Of a stretch of 6,039 nt of DNA, positions 1 to 5,374 are shown in pieces (positions within the stretch are counted from its first letter, which is position 1; each line of letters begins with the position of its first letter). Source of the DNA: Candidatus Gastranaerophilales bacterium (GTDB taxonomy: Bacteria > Cyanobacteriota > Vampirovibrionia > Gastranaerophilales > Gastranaerophilaceae); contig CANROV010000124.1 in NCBI GenBank assembly GCA_947632315.1, positions 1 to 6,039 of the forward strand, read 5' to 3'. The notes beneath the pieces were generated by a model. It ran no database searches, was not told where the DNA came from, and saw nothing but the letters and a program-made list of their open reading frames with translations. The position numbers were made by a program, and so were the translations under genes.

Positions 1-989
1 TTTGCATTAAGTATATCAGCGATAAAATAAGGTTTATCAGGTAATTGTATAGAGCCGGAATATAATTTTTCTTTAATATCCATAACAAGTTCGCCCTGTT
101 CATTCGGGAAATTATTAACCAACAAAATCATATCAGCCATATCGTCCGAGGATATAATTCCCCCTGCGAGTTCAATTTGAGATTCAACGGATTCACGGAC
201 GGAAATATCCTCATATCTGGATAGTTTAGATATACTTTCGGGATGAGTATACCGGATTGAAATTTTAATATTATCGGATAAATTAATTGCTCTTGAAAGA
301 AGTGTCAAAGGTATTTCGTCAGCGCCCGTTTTTATAAAGATATTTTTATCATTAGCTGAAAGTTTTTTTAATTCTTCAGCTTCGATAACATTAAGTCCGA
401 ATTCACTGCAATCATCTTTGGAGAATACTAAAGTATCAAATATTCCTTGTTTTTTTAAGTCAATATAATATTTATTTATTTCAAAATTACGTTTTCGTGT
501 ATTCAGGTAATCGTTTAGTATATTGTATGGTATATCTGTTTTTGTAATACCATGTTTATGGAAATTATAAGAATAATTGAATAACTTAGTACCGTAATCT
601 TTCCAATATTCTTTTTCTTCCTCATTAATATTATTATTTGAAATACGCATTATGCTTGAAAAAGCGAATACGGAGGATTTTTTACTTTTTAGTATATCAA
701 CCAATTTATTAATCCTTGATTTTATAATTGACAGATTATCAGAGCTTTTTCTTGAAGGAATTAATCCGCCATAAGCAATTGTATCAAGAGAAATAACAAT
801 TATATCAATATCATTAAGGGAATCAAGCCAATCCAATATAGCATTATAATCAGCTGTTTTAGTCAAATCACCGAGCAAGTTTCTTTTAGGTATATACAAT
901 TTGTAATCAAGCGATAATTGTATTATTTGTCTTGGAAGCTGAAAACATACAGGTCTGTTATCTAGTGGAATTAATGCTATATTTTTCAT
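1..989 (-). CDS. DUF4127 family protein (3' end beyond the window)
   Basis: The reading frame is open from an ATG at 989 to the left edge, giving 329 residues and no stop, so the C-terminus is missing; the family is usually about 500 residues (from memory). Seen: the N-terminal motif PLDNRPV (residues 8-14), LLGD (38-41), SLDTIAYGGLIPSR (67-80), a YW..YG segment near 128-133, SKDDCSEFGLNVIEAEEL (190-207) and GADEIPLTLLSR (222-233). These match the conserved blocks of DUF4127 as I remember them. The repeated D/R/G-rich motifs look like an active site, but I know of no established function. No signal peptide or membrane segment is evident, so it is probably cytoplasmic. It is the third gene of an operon, starting 10 nt after the stop of a WYL regulator. 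The family call is firm; the role is unknown. Confidence 0.85.
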   Translation of the reverse strand, partial: MKNIALIPLDNRPVCFQLPRQIIQLSLDYKLYIPKRNLLGDLTKTADYNAILDWLDSLNDIDIIVISLDTIAYGGLIPSRKSSDNLSIIKSRINKLVDILKSKKSSVFAFSSIMRISNNNINEEEKEYWKDYGTKLFNYSYNFHKHGITKTDIPYNILNDYLNTRKRNFEINKYYIDLKKQGIFDTLVFSKDDCSEFGLNVIEAEELKKLSANDKNIFIKTGADEIPLTLLSRAINLSDNIKISIRYTHPESISKLSRYEDISVRESVESQIELAGGIISSDDMADMILLVNNFPNEQGELVMDIKEKLYSGSIQLPDKPYFIADILNA

Positions 990-997
990 TAATAGTA

Positions 998-1001
998 CCT
1001 T
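998..1001 (-). promoter_or_regulatory. Ribosome binding site of the DUF4127 gene
   Basis: On the minus strand an AAGG lies 8 nt before the ATG at 989 and overlaps the TAA stop (1000-1002) of the upstream WYL gene. It supports the chosen start and suggests that ribosomes finishing the WYL gene can reinitiate on the DUF4127 gene. Confidence 0.6.
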
Positions 1002-1905
1002 ACTGTAACTTTCTTAAAATTTCGTCAGTCATATTTATAAATTCCTGTTTAAAACTCTCAGGTTTAACTATTCTGCAATTTGCCCCGTATTTTAAAAGTC
1101 TGCGCATTAGTAGCTCTCTATCTTCATTAATATTTTCTATTACAACATACTCCTTACACAAATCAAGCATTTTTTCATTACTTTTTAATTTGTATAATTT
1201 AATTAATCTACCGTATAATTTAAAGGTAACACTATCTTTAAAAAAAGAATTTCTGTTTTTCAAATGAAGCTGTTGTACATTAATTATTGAATTAGTTGTA
1301 ATTCTTTTATGTCTTTTTTTCTCATTGTCATAACAAAGTATTTGCACTGAATTATTCTTTTTGATTACTTCTTTTATTTCTACGGTAATTGTATTAATTT
1401 CATTACTTTTATTATAATAAGTAATCATAACTAACAGGTCATCTTTTCTTAAATTTTCAAATTTCGATATAATCCCATCTTCATCTGAGAGATTATTATG
1501 AGGTTTTTTATATTCGGAAATAATTTCGTCCTGATAATTTTTATCTAAAAATTTAATAATTTTATTTATTGAAAATTTTGCAATATTTTCTTTATGTTCA
1601 TTATGTAATTTATTAATAGTTTTAATCAAGTCACAAAAAACTTTTACTTCGTTTTTAGTTAAATCTACGGAAAAAACGGCATTTTTAAGTTTATAAATAT
1701 TTTTATTTTTTTCTATAACAAAACCTGCTAACTTTAAAGTATTAAAGTATTTAATGAAAGCTTCATTAGTATAAACACTTTCAAACTGTTTATTAACTTT
1801 TAATTTTTCAATTATATCTTTTTTTGAAATATCCTGTTCTTGAAGTATTTTAAGTACTTCCAACAATCTTAAAGCAGTATCATAATTTTTATCCGTTGAG
1901 GTCAT
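1000..1905 (-). CDS. WYL-domain transcriptional regulator (second of a tandem pair)
   Basis: This 301-residue protein has the three-part build of WYL regulators. An N-terminal winged-helix-like segment (about residues 8-75) includes an LKLAGFVIEKNKNIYKL wing. A central WYL-like beta domain lies around 155-218. The C-terminal WCX-type extension, LLMRRLLKYGANCRIVKPES and what follows, ends at the stop. The frame also contains an ATG at 1911, but the AAAGG lies only 1 nt from it and 7 nt from the ATG at 1905, so the latter is preferred. At the canonical W-Y-L position the sequence reads V-Q-I (within NNSVQILCYD), so ligand sensing may be altered or lost. It overlaps the end of the first WYL gene and precedes DUF4127. 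WYL proteins commonly act as nucleic-acid- or nucleotide-responsive transcription factors. A PafC-like partner role is inference. Confidence 0.8.
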   Translation of the reverse strand: MTSTDKNYDTALRLLEVLKILQEQDISKKDIIEKLKVNKQFESVYTNEAFIKYFNTLKLAGFVIEKNKNIYKLKNAVFSVDLTKNEVKVFCDLIKTINKLHNEHKENIAKFSINKIIKFLDKNYQDEIISEYKKPHNNLSDEDGIISKFENLRKDDLLVMITYYNKSNEINTITVEIKEVIKKNNSVQILCYDNEKKRHKRITTNSIINVQQLHLKNRNSFFKDSVTFKLYGRLIKLYKLKSNEKMLDLCKEYVVIENINEDRELLMRRLLKYGANCRIVKPESFKQEFINMTDEILRKLQ

Positions 1906-2857
1906 TTTCATACCTTTTTCTAACTTGAATAATAATGTTTAATATTTTTTCCTTTAAAAAATCAGGTGATTCAATTTTAAAGTCACTGCCAAATTGTAAC
2001 AATCTTTGAATAAATGAAAACTCATTATCTACTATTGCTTTTATTTTAATAAAGCCTTTTGATTTTTCTAAGACATACTCATAATCGGCAGGTTCAAAAT
2101 CGAAAATTGAAGAACCTGATAATTCATACACAACTTCATAATGATTTTCCGTCTCAAATTTTTCATCAATACAAAAATCAACTATATCCACAATTCTAAC
2201 TATATGAAAAATACTATTAACATTATACTTAAAGTTAAAACATCTAAGATACAATTTACCATTTTCAAAATTAACTTTTTTAGGAACAATATCTAATTCT
2301 TCTTCGCCATATTGAGGTGAAATATATTTTATTCTGATTTTTTTTCCAACTACATTATGATTAGTCAGTTTATACAATAAATTTCTATTTATATCATTTA
2401 AAATTCTGGTATCTTTTTCTTGCTGAATAAATAAATCATTTTTAGTCATACTAAAAATTTTTTCATACAAATCATTAATAAAGAACACATCCTGCCAATC
2501 TGCTTCCAAGTAGAATTTATTTCTTAATTCAAGTAAAATTTCAAATTCTTCATCTGAAATTTTCAAATTAAAAGGAGTAGAAATTATTTCATATTTATAA
2601 TTATTTTCTTTAAGGGGTCTGTTAATAACACAGCCGGCAGTTCTCAATGTTTTGATTGTAGCACCGATTGTATCATTGGACAAAGCTTTATTTATAAGGT
2701 TATTTTGAGAAATAAGTTCTAATAATTCTTTTTTATTTCTATTTTTCTTTAACAGAGCTTGAAAAACAAACAAAATACGATAAGCCGTAGTGCTAATCCA
2801 TATTTTTTTATCACTATTGGAATAAATATTAAAATTATCGGTATTTGATTTATCCAA
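1889..2857 (-). CDS. WYL-domain transcriptional regulator (first of a tandem pair)
   Basis: This 322-residue regulator has an N-terminal winged helix (about residues 22-92, with the recognition region near LSNDTIGATIKTLRTAGCVI), a WYL domain (about 170-228) and a C-terminal WCX segment ending in IQRLLQFGSDFKIESPDFLK. The signature triad is L-Y-L at 202-204, and Arg221 in HIVRIVDI sits where WYL domains carry a conserved arginine. The start is a TTG at 2857, supported by GAGG 5 nt upstream (2863-2866); no in-frame ATG occurs nearby. The gene opens a minus-strand operon with a second WYL gene and DUF4127, and has its own candidate promoter. Two adjacent, similarly built WYL proteins suggest an obligate pair like PafB/PafC, which work as a heterodimer in the mycobacterial DNA-damage response. 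The partnership and signal here are inference. Confidence 0.85.
   Translation of the reverse strand: MDKSNTDNFNIYSNSDKKIWISTTAYRILFVFQALLKKNRNKKELLELISQNNLINKALSNDTIGATIKTLRTAGCVINRPLKENNYKYEIISTPFNLKISDEEFEILLELRNKFYLEADWQDVFFINDLYEKIFSMTKNDLFIQQEKDTRILNDINRNLLYKLTNHNVVGKKIRIKYISPQYGEEELDIVPKKVNFENGKLYLRCFNFKYNVNSIFHIVRIVDIVDFCIDEKFETENHYEVVYELSGSSIFDFEPADYEYVLEKSKGFIKIKAIVDNEFSFIQRLLQFGSDFKIESPDFLKEKILNIIIQVRKRYENDLNG
1913..1916 (-). promoter_or_regulatory. Ribosome binding site deciding the start of the second WYL gene
   Basis: AAGG inside an AGAAAAAGGT stretch lies within the end of the upstream WYL gene. It is 1 nt from the ATG at 1911, which is too close, and 7 nt from the ATG at 1905, which is ideal. 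The shorter start is therefore favoured. Confidence 0.55.
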
Positions 2858-2887
2858 TCCCGCCTCAATAAAAACGCAACTAATATT

Positions 2888-2918
2888 ATTATATTAATAA
2901 AATCCTTAAATTTTACAA
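2888..2918 (-). promoter_or_regulatory. Candidate promoter of the WYL-WYL-DUF4127 operon
   Basis: On the minus strand a perfect TATAAT (2888-2893) lies downstream of a TTGTAA (2913-2918) with a 19-nt spacer, slightly longer than the ideal 17. Transcription would begin near 2881, about 24 nt before the TTG start. A TAATAT/ATATTA inverted repeat (2881-2896) overlaps the -10 box but is low-complexity. Confidence 0.45.
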
Positions 2919-2931
2919 AAAACTTTACAAA
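2912..2931. repeat. 8-bp direct repeat TTTACAAA, 12 bp apart
   Basis: TTTACAAA occurs at 2912-2919 and again at 2924-2931, a 12-bp offset close to one helical turn. The first copy covers the -35 box of the leftward WYL operon. It could be an operator for a dimeric regulator such as the WYL pair, but in such AT-rich DNA chance cannot be excluded. Confidence 0.35.
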
Positions 2932-2965
2932 TTCTTATCATTTAATATGAATGAAATTAATAATC

Positions 2966-2974
2966 TGTTATTAT
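2966..2974 (+). promoter_or_regulatory. Candidate extended -10 promoter of the dCMP deaminase gene
   Basis: TG-T-TATTAT forms an extended -10 element (TG at 2966-2967, hexamer 2969-2974, five of six matches to TATAAT). No good -35 is present at the usual distance, which extended -10 promoters tolerate. The start of transcription would fall near 2981, giving a leader of about 13 nt with a weak GGAA (2985-2988) before the ATG. Confidence 0.35.
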
Positions 2975-2993
2975 AAGAAAAAATGGAATTTAT

Positions 2994-3446
2994 ATGGTAA
3001 AAGAATGGAATGAATATTTTTTAGAGATAGCAAAGACATGTGCGTCAAGGTCAAACTGTTTAAGAGCAAATGTCGGAGCTGTTATTGTAGGTGAAGATAA
3101 AAAAATCAAAGCAACAGGGTACAACGGAACGCCTTCAAAAGTCATATCCTGTGCTGAGATAGGCAAATGCTACAGAATAGAAAATAACATTGAATCCGGA
3201 ACAAGATATGAAACCTGTAGAAGCATACACGCCGAGCAAAATGCAATAATTCAAGCGGGGCAGGACAGATGTCAAAATGCAATTATGTATATATACGGAC
3301 ATAATTTTATATGTATTTTGTGTAAAAGATTTATTGTTCAAGCAGGAATAAAAGAAGTATATTTAAGGAAAGACGATAATTCTCCCATTGAGCATATTTT
3401 TGTTGAGGATATAAAAAAAGAATTATCAAATCCCATTTTTGTTTAG
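2994..3446 (+). CDS. Deoxycytidylate (dCMP) deaminase, ComEB-like
   Basis: This 150-residue cytosolic enzyme should convert dCMP to dUMP, the substrate of thymidylate synthase. Seen: the substrate-binding segment TGYNGTPS (41-48); cysteines C53 and C59 in the usual linker before the active site; the catalytic zinc motif C-R-S-I-H79-A-E81-Q-N-A; and the second zinc-ligand pair C107-I-L-C110, followed by KRFIVQAGIKEVYL. The family normally has P-C-x-x-C, but here the proline is isoleucine (I106). The zinc ligands are intact, so activity is expected. The length is typical. The ATG at 2994 is preceded by a weak GGAA 5 nt away; an ATG at 2983 is in another frame and stops after five codons. It is transcribed away from the WYL operon, and its stop overlaps the stop of the convergent DUF512 gene. 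Confidence 0.92.
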   Translation: MVKEWNEYFLEIAKTCASRSNCLRANVGAVIVGEDKKIKATGYNGTPSKVISCAEIGKCYRIENNIESGTRYETCRSIHAEQNAIIQAGQDRCQNAIMYIYGHNFICILCKRFIVQAGIKEVYLRKDDNSPIEHIFVEDIKKELSNPIFV

Positions 3447-4738
3447 TGAATATTGTTAAATAACAAATCAAAAAGTTCTTTTGTGCTGTAAATATCCTCT
3501 TGTATATGAAGTTTTACCCCAAGAGCTTTTTCAACATTTTGAACGGTTAATCCGTCTAAAAAGTCCTGAGTATAAGGTCTTATCATTATAGAAGGGATAA
3601 TAACATCTTTAAAACATCTGCCTTTCAGCTGATTAATAAGGTCTTTGGCGGTAATTAAGCCTGCAACATTAACTTTTTGTCCCCAAAATTCACTTTTAAT
3701 CGGATGAACGTCAAGGTTAACATTTTTTATTTTATTTAATTTTTCGGCGAAATCGTAAAATGCACTTGAAGCACTAACGGAACACGCAATTGTGTATTCT
3801 TTTTTTTCGTTTATGCTCTTAGGTGCTTTTTTTAAGCGTTTATTAAAATCATCAATAAGACATCTTAATGAACCTACACCGTCTTCAAGTTGATTAAATC
3901 CGTTATAATATTTTTTATTGGGTATTTCAAGCCCTGCAATTAAGAAAAATTCATCCGAGACACTTGCAATATTCTTTTTTATTTTTTTATTAAATTCATC
4001 AACAATTTTAATTGTTTCAAGTGCAGATTCTTTTGTAACCTGCTTCAATTTTTCTTTTCGATACTTTGTTATTCCGACAGGTACTATTGCTATTGAATTT
4101 AAAATAGATTTATACTTCCATAAATCATTTAAAGAACGTTTAAGTTCTTCTCCGTCATTATAAGAAGGGCATAAGACAATTTGAGTATTAACAGGAATAT
4201 CGTTTTCTTTTAGGAAATCCAGTTCTTTCAAAAGATTTGAGGCATTTTTATTTCTAAGCATTTCTGCTCTTAATTCAGGATTTGTAGTATGAACAGAAAC
4301 ATATAACGGGCCTAAATGTTGAGAAGCAATACGTTCTTTATCCTTTTTTGTGAGATTTGTAAGTGTAACATAAGTTCCTTGCAGATAAGAAAGCCTGTAA
4401 TCATCATCTTTTATATATAAAGATTCTCTTAAACCAACGGGCTGTTGGTCTACGAAACAAAATATACAGTTATTTGCACAAGGTTTTATCCTGTCAAATA
4501 TTGCAGATTCAAATACAAAACCTAAATCTTCTTCAAAATCTTTTTCTATTTCATAGCATTCAATATTTCCGTCAGGTAATTTTATCTCAAATTGAAGTTC
4601 TTCTGCCATAACGGCATATTGATAGTCAATATAATCTCTGAGCTTATTACCATTAATATTTAAAAGTTCACTGCCTGCCTTAATTCCAAGCTCTTCAGCA
4701 ATAGAATTTTTCACTACTGAAGCAATTTTAGCCGTCAT
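3443..4738 (-). CDS. PDZ / radical SAM / DUF512 domain protein
   Basis: This 431-residue protein has the full architecture of the DUF512 family. A short N-terminal PDZ-like domain (about 1-60) has the signature ELGIKAGSELLNINGNKL. The radical SAM core carries the cluster motif C87-x3-C91-x2-C94 (CANNCIFC). The family block RLSYLQGTYVTLTNL is at 115-129, YVSVHTTNPELRAEML at 146-161, QIVLCPSYNDGEEL at 186-199 and QLEDGVGSLR at 283-292, and a C-terminal DUF512 domain follows. It should bind a [4Fe-4S] cluster and cleave S-adenosylmethionine to a radical; the substrate is unknown to me. Relatives occur in cyanobacteria (TIGR03279-type) and Firmicutes, where from memory the gene often lies near der. 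Here it is the second gene of a padR operon: its ATG overlaps the padR end by 11 bp with AAGG 6 nt upstream. No frameshift is seen. Confidence 0.93.
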   Translation of the reverse strand: MTAKIASVVKNSIAEELGIKAGSELLNINGNKLRDYIDYQYAVMAEELQFEIKLPDGNIECYEIEKDFEEDLGFVFESAIFDRIKPCANNCIFCFVDQQPVGLRESLYIKDDDYRLSYLQGTYVTLTNLTKKDKERIASQHLGPLYVSVHTTNPELRAEMLRNKNASNLLKELDFLKENDIPVNTQIVLCPSYNDGEELKRSLNDLWKYKSILNSIAIVPVGITKYRKEKLKQVTKESALETIKIVDEFNKKIKKNIASVSDEFFLIAGLEIPNKKYYNGFNQLEDGVGSLRCLIDDFNKRLKKAPKSINEKKEYTIACSVSASSAFYDFAEKLNKIKNVNLDVHPIKSEFWGQKVNVAGLITAKDLINQLKGRCFKDVIIPSIMIRPYTQDFLDGLTVQNVEKALGVKLHIQEDIYSTKELFDLLFNNIH

Positions 4739-5246
4739 TATTTACCTTTAAATTTTTTATGTATGCTTCTAATGATTTTAATTCTTCTAAAGTATGCTTT
4801 AACATCTGTGTTTGATAATAATCAAGTTCTAAAAACTCATCTTTTAATTGATTTTCAATTTCAAATTTATTTATTTCAACTTTTTTTAAAATTTCACTGA
4901 CAAAACGGACTCTGTCCTCTTCATTTAGCATGGACATAGTGCCAAGTCTGGATTGAAGATTTAAATAAAACAGAGAAGGATTTTCTCTTGTTGATGAAAA
5001 AAACACCTCTTTAAAATATTCTTTACCTGATTTAGTTAAAGAATAATAAGAAGATTTTTTACCGCCCTGCGACATTATTTCTTCTAAGCCGACAGCATTA
5101 GCAGTTAATAAGCGTTTTAAAGCAGGATAAATAGTACCGATACTGGGTTTGGTAAAAGCACCAAAAATTTCGATTATTTCTTTTCTAATAGAATAAATCG
5201 TTTTTGGTCTGTTCCTCACTGTATACAAAATTAGTAAATCTATCAT
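4728..5246 (-). CDS. PadR-family transcriptional regulator
   Basis: This 172-residue protein has an N-terminal PadR winged helix-turn-helix (residues 1-80). The recognition helix signature is PSIGTIYPALKRLL (34-47), and the wing GGKKSSYYSLTKSGKEYF spans 61-78. The remainder (about 85-168) is charged and predicted alpha-helical with coiled-coil character (EINKFEIENQLKDEFLEL), as expected for the C-terminal dimerisation domain of subfamily-1 PadR proteins (Vir_act_alpha_C type). The ATG at 5246 starts directly at the usual family N-terminus (MIDLLILYTV) and lacks a clear Shine-Dalgarno sequence. PadR proteins are generally repressors released by a small effector. The gene overlaps the DUF512 radical SAM gene, which it probably controls together with itself, and is divergent from another radical SAM gene. 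The signal is unknown. Confidence 0.9.
   Translation of the reverse strand: MIDLLILYTVRNRPKTIYSIRKEIIEIFGAFTKPSIGTIYPALKRLLTANAVGLEEIMSQGGKKSSYYSLTKSGKEYFKEVFFSSTRENPSLFYLNLQSRLGTMSMLNEEDRVRFVSEILKKVEINKFEIENQLKDEFLELDYYQTQMLKHTLEELKSLEAYIKNLKVNNDG
4745..4748 (-). promoter_or_regulatory. Ribosome binding site of the DUF512 gene, inside padR
   Basis: AAGG (in AAAGGTAAATAATG on the minus strand) lies 6 nt before the ATG at 4738 and within the last codons of the PadR gene. Together with the 11-bp overlap this indicates translational coupling of the two genes. Confidence 0.65.
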
Positions 5247-5263
5247 GTTTTATAAGATAACAT
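5245..5263. promoter_or_regulatory. Candidate PadR operator (ATGTT-N9-AACAT)
   Basis: A perfect 5-bp inverted repeat, ATGTT (5245-5249) and AACAT (5259-5263), surrounds 9 nt and covers the padR start codon and the likely -10 region. Known PadR operators are built from ATGT and ACAT half-sites, with a spacer of about 8 nt in the classic Bacillus case as I recall; here ATGT and ACAT are 11 nt apart. Autorepression is the natural inference. Confidence 0.45.
5254..5262 (-). promoter_or_regulatory. Candidate extended -10 of the padR-DUF512 operon
   Basis: On the minus strand TG-T-TATCTT (hexamer 5254-5259, four of six matches) ends 7 nt before the padR ATG. Transcription would begin at or next to the start codon, which would fit the missing Shine-Dalgarno sequence. 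No convincing -35 accompanies it. Confidence 0.3.
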
Positions 5264-5304
5264 AAAACTTTTTTTTAGGCTAAATGTAACAAAAAAATAG
5301 TTTA

Positions 5305-5321
5305 TTTTTTAATTTAAAAAA
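5305..5321. repeat. 17-bp A/T palindrome between divergent promoters
   Basis: TTTTTTAA (5305-5312) and TTAAAAAA (5314-5321) form a perfect 8-bp inverted repeat around one T. It lies near the centre of the divergent intergenic region and directly upstream of the -35 box of the radical SAM gene. It could act as an UP element or as curved DNA. As it contains no G or C, chance is a real alternative. Confidence 0.4.
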
Positions 5322-5325
5322 ATAC

Positions 5326-5354
5326 TTGTTATCACTATTTATTTGTGGCACAAT
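5326..5354 (+). promoter_or_regulatory. Candidate promoter of the TatD-associated radical SAM gene
   Basis: TTGTTA (5326-5331) and CACAAT (5349-5354) are separated by 17 nt, and a TG at 5346-5347 gives an extended -10. Transcription would begin near 5361, about 14 nt before the ATG. An alternative -10, GATAAT (5364-5369), sits 5 nt from the ATG and would produce a leaderless transcript. Confidence 0.4.
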
Positions 5355-5374
5355 TTATCTGTGGATAATTAATT

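Noticed and set aside
932..1267. Rightward 111-codon open frame opposite the WYL and DUF4127 genes
   Set aside because: It is hydrophobic and low-complexity, has no ribosome binding site, and is antisense to the well-supported ends of two genes; it is the shadow of A/T-rich coding sequence.
2881..2896. TAATAT/ATATTA inverted repeat as a specific operator
   Set aside because: It contains only A and T and overlaps the TATAAT box, so it is not distinguishable from promoter composition.
2947..2998. Short upstream open frames before dCMP deaminase (ATG at 2947 and ATG at 2983)
   Set aside because: They encode nine and five residues, lack ribosome binding sites, and are expected by chance in such A/T-rich DNA; no attenuator structure is seen.
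3135..3341. Leftward 68-codon open frame inside dCMP deaminase
   Set aside because: It lies fully within a recognised enzyme gene on the other strand and shows no family features.
3453..3466. Hairpin TTGTTA-AA-TAACAA near the convergent stops as a terminator
   Set aside because: It has only one G:C pair, a 2-nt loop and no following U-tract on either strand, and it lies within DUF512 coding sequence.
3918..4163. Rightward 81-codon open frame inside the DUF512 gene
   Set aside because: It is antisense to conserved parts of the radical SAM/DUF512 protein and has a Ser/Phe/Ile-rich composition typical of a shadow frame.
5246..5265. Six-codon minus-strand frame (MLSYKT) whose TGA overlaps the padR ATG
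   Set aside because: The ATGA overlap is suggestive of coupling, but there is no ribosome binding site for the mini-frame and its bases are better explained by the candidate operator and -10 box.
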